Shown here one piece after another: positions 7,845-14,713 of a stretch of DNA of 16,855 nt. The notes beneath the pieces were generated by a model that saw only the letters and a list, made by a program, of their open reading frames with translations, had not been told where the DNA came from and did no database searches. The translations under genes were made by a program, and so were the position numbers. Positions within the stretch are counted from its first letter, which is position 1; each line of letters opens with the position of its first letter. Origin of the DNA: CALBRZ01 sp964511065 (GTDB taxonomy: Bacteria > Planctomycetota > Planctomycetia > Pirellulales > S012-138); the NCBI GenBank assembly GCA_964511065.1, contig CAZEEG010000121.1:1-16855 (forward strand), read 5' to 3'.

Positions 7845-9878
7845 TCAGATGCGGTCCAGGCTGTCGATCCAGCGGACGAGTTGTTGCAACTCCGCGTCGT
7901 TGAGATGCCGGCTGTTTTCGCCCTGTTCGATCACCGTCACCGGGTGCTTCATGTTCCGGATCACTTCGACGGCGCGTTCCAGTTGCTCGGGCTTGGCCCG
8001 GCCGTCCTTGGCCTTGGTCACCAACAGCGAAAGCGGGTGCAGGGGATCATTCTCTGGCGGCCGACTGGTGATCGGCGGAATATCCACTGCGGCCACCGCC
8101 CGCAACAACTCCCGCTCGTTATTGGCGAAGGCCCAGGCCATCGCGGCACCCGCCCGATAGCCAGCGGCGACCACCCGGGTATCATCCACCTGGTACGTGG
8201 CTCTTACGTCGGCGGCCAGCTTGGTTGCGAAAGGGAGCTCCTTAGCTGGTACCCATCGCGAGGCGTCCTCGGCACGAGGGATCACCAGGATCAAGTCGTG
8301 TGCATCGCAGTGGCCTTTCCAGCGATCGATCAGCGCTTCGACATCCTCAGGCTTCTGCAACTCGCCAGCACCGTGGAACCAGATCACCATGCCGTGCGCC
8401 ACGGCCGGGTCGTAGCCTTCGGGCACGTAGATGGTGGCCTCGTTGGCGAACTCGGCTACCTTGCGGGGCTGCACCCCTACTGGCGGTTGCTGGCCCAGAT
8501 ACGGTTTGCGGCCGGCCATCGCCGCGGGAAGCTTGTCCGGCACGGATTCGGGCTGCTGGGCCAGCGAGGCCGTGAGAGTGAGTTCGGAATCGCCCCGCGA
8601 AACCGTCAACTCGACCTTGTCCTTCATCTCAAGGTTGGCGATCAGGCTGCGCAGCGCGGCGCGGCTGCGTACCGGCTCACCGTTGACCTTGTCGATGCGG
8701 TCGCCCGCTTCCAGGCCAGCCTCCAAGGCGGGGCTGCCGGGATACACAAATCGAATCACCACGCCGTTTTCATCAGGTTCGGCTGGCGGCTGCTCTTCGC
8801 CTTCCCCCTGCTGGCCGGCAGGCCCTGCAGTGGCCACGCGCATGGGGAGGATGCCGAGGAATGGCCGCGAATAAGGTTCCAGCTTATCCACGAGCGTCAT
8901 TTCACCGCGGATGATTTCGTCGTCGCGTTTAAACGCCACCGCGACCTTATCCCCGGCATACAGCGGTCCCAGCGCTTCTTTCACTTGCGATTGCCGGGCA
9001 ACCGGCTTTCCGGCCAGTTCCACGATAATGTCGCCCTGCTTCATGCCGACATCGTAGGCCGGCGAGTTCGCACGCACGCCGGCCACCGCCGGTTCGCCAA
9101 ACTGGTCGCGCCCGCGGAGGGTGACACCCATGATTCCCGGGTGCAGGTCTTGGCCTTCTTTGAGTCGCGGCAGGGTCCGCATGACGTGGTCCATGGGCAC
9201 GGCAAAGCCAATACCCGAGTCGTACCACTCCACGCCCGACACCTTATCGCTGCCGCTGGGCGAAAGCGGTACCAGCACGCCTTGCACCCGGCCATGCACG
9301 TCGATCAGGGCACCGCCATAGTTATTGGGGGAGATTTTAGCGTCGGTTTGGAGGGCTCGGCCATAAATGCGATTCAGCGCGCTGATAATCCCCACCGACA
9401 TGTTGGGGTGGCTGCTGTCGAAGGTGCGGCCCACGGCAATGGCCCACTGGCCAACTTGCAATTGGTCTTGGGGGACGACCTCCGGCACCGGCAGCTTTTC
9501 CTGGACGTCGACCTTGAGCAGCACCAGCATCCGGGAATGGTCGGTGGCGACAATCCGGGCCGGAGCGCGAGAACCATCGGGAAGGCCAACCAGAATGGTG
9601 GCCGGCTTGTTGGCAAAGTTGAACGCGCTGGAAATGACGTACCCGTCCTCGCCCACGATCACGCCCGAGGTTGGGCCCGTGCCGACGAGCAGTTGCCCCA
9701 CCTGTTCCAGCCCACCCACGGTTTCGATCCGCACCACGGAAGGCGCCGCCCGTTGAACGGCCGCTTTGAACGCGGCCTCTTCCAGTGCCGACAGTGGCGC
9801 CTGCGCCGGGCAGGGGGCGGCCAGTGCCGTGCAGAGGGCCACCAGACCAAACAGCGCGTGGAAGCGAAAACGTGTCAT
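7845..9878 (-). CDS. Secreted HtrA-like pseudoprotease, two PDZ, inactive hydrolase-like domain
   Basis: The 677-residue product starts with a clear signal peptide (MTRFRFHALFGLVALCTALA, cut after AQA); the ATG at 9878 is chosen for it over an in-frame ATG at 9974. Residues 35-235 have the trypsin-like S1C fold (SGVIVGEDGYVI, SVGIISALNR, YGGALIDVHGRVQGV, GIGFAVPMDHV). Each triad position is changed: His to Phe86, Asp to Met117, Ser to Tyr187. PDZ domains follow at about 246-332 and 338-440, then residues 475-677 resemble an esterase/PHB-depolymerase alpha/beta hydrolase: IWFHGAGE (His502), LILVIPRAED, VVAAGYRAGAA and a late His658. The nucleophile Ser of GxSxG is Arg575. Both enzyme domains thus look inactive, suggesting a binding or scaffold role outside the cytoplasmic membrane. 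It starts 102 bp after another pseudo-HtrA gene. Confidence 0.85.
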   Translation of the reverse strand: MTRFRFHALFGLVALCTALAAPCPAQAPLSALEEAAFKAAVQRAAPSVVRIETVGGLEQVGQLLVGTGPTSGVIVGEDGYVISSAFNFANKPATILVGLPDGSRAPARIVATDHSRMLVLLKVDVQEKLPVPEVVPQDQLQVGQWAIAVGRTFDSSHPNMSVGIISALNRIYGRALQTDAKISPNNYGGALIDVHGRVQGVLVPLSPSGSDKVSGVEWYDSGIGFAVPMDHVMRTLPRLKEGQDLHPGIMGVTLRGRDQFGEPAVAGVRANSPAYDVGMKQGDIIVELAGKPVARQSQVKEALGPLYAGDKVAVAFKRDDEIIRGEMTLVDKLEPYSRPFLGILPMRVATAGPAGQQGEGEEQPPAEPDENGVVIRFVYPGSPALEAGLEAGDRIDKVNGEPVRSRAALRSLIANLEMKDKVELTVSRGDSELTLTASLAQQPESVPDKLPAAMAGRKPYLGQQPPVGVQPRKVAEFANEATIYVPEGYDPAVAHGMVIWFHGAGELQKPEDVEALIDRWKGHCDAHDLILVIPRAEDASRWVPAKELPFATKLAADVRATYQVDDTRVVAAGYRAGAAMAWAFANNERELLRAVAAVDIPPITSRPPENDPLHPLSLLVTKAKDGRAKPEQLERAVEVIRNMKHPVTVIEQGENSRHLNDAELQQLVRWIDSLDRI

Positions 9879-9980
9879 GGCAAGCAATCCGGCATCAAGC
9901 GGGTTGAAGTCGAGTCTGGCGGGGGCCGCCGCGGCGTTCAGCGGTAGCCGGGGCCTCGGCGTGTGGGGCGGCACGGGGCG

Positions 9981-11051
9981 TCACCGCGGCTGCAAGACAA
10001 ACTCCAGCAGTTCCTGACCGCGAATGACGGTGAGTTTCACGGGGTCGTCGCGGTCGATATAGCCCAACTCCTCCCTGAGCGCCTTGCACGATTGGATGAG
10101 CCGCTCATCGTTGACAAACAGCACCAGGTCGTCGGGGCGAAGGCCCGCCTCCGCGGCCGGCGAGCCGCTGCGTACCTCGTCGACGAACGGCGGCGTGCGC
10201 GCCAAGACATCGGGCACCAGCACGATGCCCAGCCGCGCCAAGTCGTGCGGCTGCTCCGCCTTGGGGCGAGGATCGCCCAGCTCCGTGGGAACGTACTTGC
10301 CGTCGATGATGTCGGTGACCGTGGGCTCCAGTTCGCCGATGGGCACAGCATAGTTGAGCCAGGTATTGTCGCGGGCGTTCCGCAGTTCTTTCCCTAGCAT
10401 CCCCAGCAACTGGCCCCGGCGATTGACGAGGGCACCGCCTCCGGCGCCGGGGTTATTGGTGACGGCATCAATCACATACACAGGGCCGCCATACGGTGTT
10501 TCGAACACGCCACGGCGCGCTTCCAGCCGGGTCTTCACACTGATCACGCCATGCTGCACGCTGGCCGGTTCGTCGCCAGTGGCGACGCCATACAGATTGC
10601 TGAACGCCAAAACCTGGGTTCCGGCATCCGCTTCAACCGCCGCGCTGAGATCGAAGTGATCGAGCCCTTCACCTTGAATCTTGAGTACGGCCACTTCCAG
10701 CCGGGGATCGGCACCGACCAACTCGGCCTTGAGCCGTGTACCGTTATCCAGGTGAACGGTGATATAGCTGGTGTCCAGTACATAGCTCCAGATGGTCAGT
10801 ATGTGACCTTCGGCCGAAATCAGAAAACCACTCTGGTAGCTTTCCAGGCCCTGGAAACCGCCCGCCCCGTAAATCTTCACCATCTTGGGCTGCACCGTTT
10901 GAATCACCTGTGGCAGGTCATTCGCCCGGGCCATGTGAGGCCGACTGGCCAGCATGGCAGCCACGGCGATCAGCAGCCAAACACCCGGCCAGGCACGCAG
11001 GCTGCGCGATTTCCCGCTGAAGGGGCAATGTAAAACCGTGCTTGGAGTCAT
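9981..11051 (-). CDS. Secreted HtrA-like pseudoprotease with one PDZ domain
   Basis: This 356-residue protein has a signal peptide with a long basic n-region and the hydrophobic stretch WPGVWLLIAVAAMLA, cut after ARA near residue 43. Residues 45-245 follow the S1C trypsin-like fold, and the first segment (SGFLISAEGHIL...LDNG) aligns without gaps to the active paralogue encoded upstream. All three catalytic positions are replaced: His to Ser89, Asp to Glu119 (DPRLEVAVLKI), Ser to Gly204 (NNPGAGGGALVN). A PDZ domain occupies about 271-355 (LGIVLVP, SGSPAAEAGLRPDDLVLFVN). The ATG at 11051 is preferred; a GTG at 11060 is also possible, and no Shine-Dalgarno is evident for either. It probably partners with the neighbouring HtrA proteins; that role is inferred. 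Confidence 0.85.
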   Translation of the reverse strand: MTPSTVLHCPFSGKSRSLRAWPGVWLLIAVAAMLASRPHMARANDLPQVIQTVQPKMVKIYGAGGFQGLESYQSGFLISAEGHILTIWSYVLDTSYITVHLDNGTRLKAELVGADPRLEVAVLKIQGEGLDHFDLSAAVEADAGTQVLAFSNLYGVATGDEPASVQHGVISVKTRLEARRGVFETPYGGPVYVIDAVTNNPGAGGGALVNRRGQLLGMLGKELRNARDNTWLNYAVPIGELEPTVTDIIDGKYVPTELGDPRPKAEQPHDLARLGIVLVPDVLARTPPFVDEVRSGSPAAEAGLRPDDLVLFVNDERLIQSCKALREELGYIDRDDPVKLTVIRGQELLEFVLQPR

Positions 11052-11172
11052 ATGCGGCACGTCGATTGGAACCGTCGGGAAGTGGATGGTGGCGATACGT
11101 ATTGTCGGTCTTTGGGGGAATGTTGACGTTACCTGCCTGCCCGGTCGTCGAAGCGAGCCGTGCGGTCAGTTA

Positions 11173-11188
11173 TTGGTTCTCGAACCAA
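11173..11188. promoter_or_regulatory. 16-bp palindrome, operator-like
   Basis: TTGGTTC-TC-GAACCAA has perfect 7-base arms around a 2-base centre. It lies in the 238-bp gap between the active HtrA gene (stop at 11290) and the pseudo-HtrA gene (start 11051), about 120 bases before that start. The short centre favours a dimeric DNA-binding protein site over an RNA hairpin. No regulator is known for it. Confidence 0.35.
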
Positions 11189-11289
11189 ATCAGCGGCCAT
11201 TCGCATGGATCGGCCGGAAACCAAACGGGCATTCGCTGCGGCCACGGATCATGGCGGGCAGGATGCACGGCGACCTGGGGAGCCAGCGG

Positions 11290-13131
11290 TCAGCTCTCCG
11301 AAGCCTTGGTGAATGTAAACTCGTTTACTTTATATACTTGATACACGGCGTCGCCGTGGCGGACTTCGATCCGGGCCGGCACCTGCCGCCCGTCCTTTTC
11401 CTGATATTCCAGGAAATGAAGCTCGCACGGATCGACGTTGCCGGCGGGGAACATTTCCAGTACGGCCAGTCGCCCCAGTTGCGGATCGAACAGAAAATGA
11501 CATTCGACACCGCCGTGGATTCCCACCAGGCAGTCGTACAGCCCTTCGTGTCCGGGGACGGGTACGGTGCCTCGGTAATAAACGTTGCCGAACTCATTGA
11601 GGCCCTGCGTGAGGAACCGTCGCCACAGGTACAGGCTTGAAAACAGCCCGCCGCTGCCGAGCGGATCGAGGGTCGTCCCTAAGCTGGGGTTCTTGGGGTC
11701 GATCGGCATTTCTGCTTTTCCGCCGGGCAGCGTAGCCGTGACCAGCGTATCGGTCAGCTCGAAGATACTCTCCAAGCCGCCGGCAGCTTCCGCTTTGAGG
11801 GTCCAGCGGCCTTGCAGCCCGGTGAAGTCGCCGTGCGAGACGAGCTTGTCCCAGATGCGTTCCTGGTTGACCCGATTGAAGTAGTAATTGGCGTAGCCTT
11901 CGCGGGCTTCGTAGACTTTGTCGACGATATCCGGCAGCTTCTGCTGGGCCGCACTCCGGTGAATGTTACCGCGCTGTTGCGGTTGATCGCCATCGCCGGG
12001 TTCATCGTCCTGGCGAGGTTGTTCCTGGTCGGGTTCTTCCTCGCCGGGGGCCGGGCGAGGGTTCTCATCGCCGGGGCGAGGTTGCGGAACCGGCACGCGC
12101 TGCGGCCGCCCGGATCCAGCCACCATCGAAGCCAATTCGCCTTCGCGGTGCACGCCGTCCAGCCGCACGTAGGTTTCGTACAGCTTGCCGTCGTGGCGGA
12201 AAGCCAGCGGCACACGCCAGCCCTTGGGGAAGATGCCCAACACGTTCTTGAAGGCGTTGGTCGTACGGACACGGCGGCCGCCGAAGCTCTCGATCTCGTC
12301 GCCGTATCGCAGCCCTCGCCGGTAGGCGTCGGAGCTTTCGAGGATGTTGGTGACCAGCACGCGGCCATCGTCGCTGGTGGCGACTTGGGCGCCGACCGTG
12401 GCATGGTCCACGATCCGGCCGCTCTTGAGATAGCCCATGAAGTTCTTGATCTGGTTGATCGAGATTGCGTAGCCGACGCCCACGTTGACCCGGCCTCGTT
12501 TCTCAAACGAGCCGCGGCCGTTGATGCCGATTACTTCACCCTGGTCGTTGAAGAGCGGGCCGCCCGAGTTACCAGGGTTGATCGCCGCGTCGGCCTGGAT
12601 GCAGTCGGCATACTCCAGCAGGGTGCCGGCCGGGTATTGGTAGCGATGGACACCCGAAACGATCCCAAACGTCACCGTGGGCTGGAAATCGGTCGCCAGC
12701 AGGAACGGGTTGCCGATGGCAAAGCAACTATCGCCCACGCGCACCAGGTCGCTGTCGGCCAGCGGCGCGTAGGGGAAATCATCGCGGCCCAGCAGCTTGA
12801 TGAGCGAAACGTCGCCGGTGGGGTCCAGGCCCACCAGCACGGCGTCGTACAACTGGCCGTCGGCCATGCCGACCTGCAAGTGTGGGTTGGCGCTGGTCAC
12901 GTGGAAGTTGCTCAGCACGTATCCGTCGGGCGAAATGCACACGCCAGAGCCGCCGCCTTGCCCGCCTTTGCCGAAAATAGCGACCGTGGCCGCGCCGGCT
13001 TTCTTGAGCATTTCGATCCGCTTGGCCTGGGCCTGGAGCACCTCATCGGGCACTTGAGCCGTGGCCGGGGATGCAAGCTGAAAGGCCAGCAGAGCCACCG
13101 TGCAAAGGCAGAGTGCGACTGGTTGCTTCAT
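11290..13131 (-). CDS. Secreted HtrA/Deg-type serine protease with PDZ and novel C-terminal domain
   Basis: This 613-residue exported protein has a signal peptide (MKQPVALCLCTVALLAFQLA, cut near ATAQ). The trypsin-like domain spans about 45-240 with an intact triad: His77 (LSNFHVTS), Asp107 (DPTGDVSLIKL) and Ser189 (NPGNSGGPL). A PDZ domain lies at about 245-325. A Pro/Glu/Asp/Gln-rich linker (about 340-390) leads to a C-terminal domain (about 395-613) that I do not recognise; it contains YYFNRVNQERIWDKL, a beta-rich middle and an aromatic-rich end. HtrA proteases degrade or refold damaged exported proteins. The ATG overlaps the stop of the upstream NPCBM gene (ATGA, 13131-13128), so the two are probably translationally coupled. 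Two inactive paralogues follow. Confidence 0.92.
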   Translation of the reverse strand: MKQPVALCLCTVALLAFQLASPATAQVPDEVLQAQAKRIEMLKKAGAATVAIFGKGGQGGGSGVCISPDGYVLSNFHVTSANPHLQVGMADGQLYDAVLVGLDPTGDVSLIKLLGRDDFPYAPLADSDLVRVGDSCFAIGNPFLLATDFQPTVTFGIVSGVHRYQYPAGTLLEYADCIQADAAINPGNSGGPLFNDQGEVIGINGRGSFEKRGRVNVGVGYAISINQIKNFMGYLKSGRIVDHATVGAQVATSDDGRVLVTNILESSDAYRRGLRYGDEIESFGGRRVRTTNAFKNVLGIFPKGWRVPLAFRHDGKLYETYVRLDGVHREGELASMVAGSGRPQRVPVPQPRPGDENPRPAPGEEEPDQEQPRQDDEPGDGDQPQQRGNIHRSAAQQKLPDIVDKVYEAREGYANYYFNRVNQERIWDKLVSHGDFTGLQGRWTLKAEAAGGLESIFELTDTLVTATLPGGKAEMPIDPKNPSLGTTLDPLGSGGLFSSLYLWRRFLTQGLNEFGNVYYRGTVPVPGHEGLYDCLVGIHGGVECHFLFDPQLGRLAVLEMFPAGNVDPCELHFLEYQEKDGRQVPARIEVRHGDAVYQVYKVNEFTFTKASES

Positions 13132-14390
13132 TTGGTGACCCTTGCTTCACAAAGGTTGAGGAGGTCGGCCGCATCGAGTCCGTCGTCGCCGTAATCGACC
13201 TTGATTTCCAGACGGCTGACACCCGAGATGTCGAGGTCCAGTTCGCGGGGTTCATCGGTGCCGTGGATCAGTTCGTCCAGCAGCGTGCGGCCGTCGCCGG
13301 AGATCGTCAGCCGCAGATTGTTCGATTGGCCGGCCACTGATTCATCCACGCCCGCGATCGCTTGGAACCGCCGATACTTGCCGCGGATGCGGTACACCAA
13401 CTCGGTGCGGCTGCGCAGCGCCAACCCCCGCTCATACACTTGCCCTTGCAGTTTCAAGGGGCGCCGCACACCCCAACTGTTGGAACGGGGGCGGTAGAAC
13501 TCGCGGATTGCCGGGAAGGCGCCCTTGAGCTGCAGAAACTCGGTGACCTTTTCTTCATCGGGCAGCAGCGCGCCATCGGACGCGCCCAGGGCCACGTTCA
13601 GATACTGAATCTTGCCGGCCGAGAAATCCAGCTTCCGCAACTGCTGCCAGGGAACTTCGGTCTTGAAACCTGCCAGCGTTTCCACGGCCAGGCTCGCATC
13701 GGTGGTCGCCAATTTGGCTGCGGCCAGTTGCGAACCATCGGCCAGCAGCACCAGCGCCATCGGATCGGCCGAATCTTCACTTTGGCGATGGAAATAGACC
13801 AGGCCATCGACCCGCGTTCGCTTGACGGGAATCTTGCTGCCGTCGAGGTCCAGTTCCACGTTCTCTTCGGTGACTTCGCCGAGGATGCCTTCCACGTGGT
13901 CGATGGCATCGCCCTTGCGGATCAGTACCAGATCGCCCGTCGCACCCGATTCGGCGCGTATCTTGCGCCACTGTTCCTCAATGGCGGGCGTGGGCTCCTG
14001 GAAGCGCACCGCGGCCAAGCGCCGCGTGCGAAGCTCCGCCGGGTTGCCTGCAAAGGCGAACTTGGCAGTTCCGCCCGACGCCGTATAGCTGCCGACCACC
14101 AATATCGATCCGTCGGTCAGTTCCACGCGAAGCGGCGATTCTGCCGCAGCCTTCTCGGGAGGATCTTCGGGAACAACGGAAAGCAGGTTCGCGACTGGGA
14201 TAGTTTGCGGCCCATCGGCCGTTTGTAGCTGTAAGGCCTCGGCCGTGATCGCCTGAAGCTTGCCGCTGAGTGCTTTGCCGTCGAGCGTGGCCACCGCCAC
14301 GGAGACTTCCGCGGCCTGCACTTCCGCGGGAGCTAACGCGCACACGCCTGCTGCGATAAATGCGGCCAGCCCGAATTTGAGGACACGCAT
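13128..14390 (-). CDS. Secreted protein with four Sm-like beta-repeats and C-terminal NPCBM domain
   Basis: The 420-residue product starts with signal peptide MRVLKFGLAAFIAAGVCALA (cut after VQA, residue 26); the ATG at 14390 is chosen for it over a longer frame to 14693 that lacks a signal. Four imperfect repeats follow at about 33-73, 87-130, 153-200 and 212-256. Each begins near a DG or GD turn (TLDGKALSG, LTDGSILVV, RKGDAIDHV, LADGSQLAA) and ends in a hydrophobic strand such as LAAVRF, GLVYF or LRKLDF. The pattern recalls Sm-fold strands. Residues about 305-420 match the NPCBM type (novel putative carbohydrate-binding module): QGQVYERGLALRSRTELVY, GKYRRFQAIAGVDES, ISGDGRTLLDE, LDISGVSRLEIKVDYGDDG. 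It could bind cell-surface or extracellular glycans and bring the coupled HtrA protease to them; this is inference. Confidence 0.85.
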   Translation of the reverse strand: MRVLKFGLAAFIAAGVCALAPAEVQAAEVSVAVATLDGKALSGKLQAITAEALQLQTADGPQTIPVANLLSVVPEDPPEKAAAESPLRVELTDGSILVVGSYTASGGTAKFAFAGNPAELRTRRLAAVRFQEPTPAIEEQWRKIRAESGATGDLVLIRKGDAIDHVEGILGEVTEENVELDLDGSKIPVKRTRVDGLVYFHRQSEDSADPMALVLLADGSQLAAAKLATTDASLAVETLAGFKTEVPWQQLRKLDFSAGKIQYLNVALGASDGALLPDEEKVTEFLQLKGAFPAIREFYRPRSNSWGVRRPLKLQGQVYERGLALRSRTELVYRIRGKYRRFQAIAGVDESVAGQSNNLRLTISGDGRTLLDELIHGTDEPRELDLDISGVSRLEIKVDYGDDGLDAADLLNLCEARVTK

Positions 14391-14713
14391 CTTAATGGGC
14401 CTCGCAAGCCGCGCCACCAGGTGAAGGGCCGACGCTACCGATGGACCAGGCGCGTGCGGGGGCTGCGCGGCATATACGGACACCAATCTCATCGGGCCAT
14501 GCACTCCATTTGGTCGTTTTGCTGCCAATGCGTGTGGGGACGGTCGGGAACCGTGATGCCGCTCCCCTCGGCGACGTGCCCACGGCGGTGCGGTTTCACC
14601 CCTTGATATTGTCTGAAAGGGGGGGCCACCCGGATCAACAACCGCCACAGTGCAGGAGAGGGGACGGAGCAACCAGAGTGCCGACATGCCCACCGCCGGG
14701 GGCGGTTTCCGAG
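14391..14713. other. Intergenic region between NPCBM gene and poly-Gln protein gene
   Basis: No gene is supported. An ACCGCC (14692-14697) / GGCGGT (14701-14706) hairpin with a 3-base loop follows the poly-Gln gene stop, but its T-rich side faces the plus strand. A homopolymer of seven G occurs near 14620-14626. A TTGATC and a CAATAT hexamer on the minus strand are 21 bases apart, too far for a good promoter. Whether the NPCBM-HtrA genes have their own promoter here cannot be decided. Confidence 0.45.

Noticed and set aside
7881..9947. 688-codon plus-strand open frame
   Set aside because: It lies opposite the pseudo-HtrA gene, whose frame has a signal peptide and recognisable domains. The plus frame is rich in His, Arg and Gly with no family motif, a usual GC-rich antisense shadow.
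9879..9974. N-terminal extension of the pseudo-HtrA from an ATG at 9974
   Set aside because: It would bury an otherwise ideal signal peptide behind 32 Pro/Ala-rich residues; the start at 9878 is preferred.
7845..11051. The two inactive HtrA-like genes as decaying pseudogenes
   Set aside because: Both frames are long and uninterrupted, have signal peptides and well-formed PDZ domains, and keep the residues around each triad position. Loss limited to catalytic residues fits pseudoenzymes better than decay.
11173..11188. Palindrome as part of a tRNA T-arm (GGTTC...)
   Set aside because: No acceptor, D or anticodon arm could be built around it and the GGTTCGA core is absent.
11812..13194. 460-codon plus-strand open frame
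   Set aside because: It is antisense to the active HtrA gene, with no motif or ribosome site.
14391..14693. Extension of the NPCBM protein to an ATG at 14693
   Set aside because: The extra 101 residues are Pro/Arg/His-rich, without motif, and precede a clear signal peptide.
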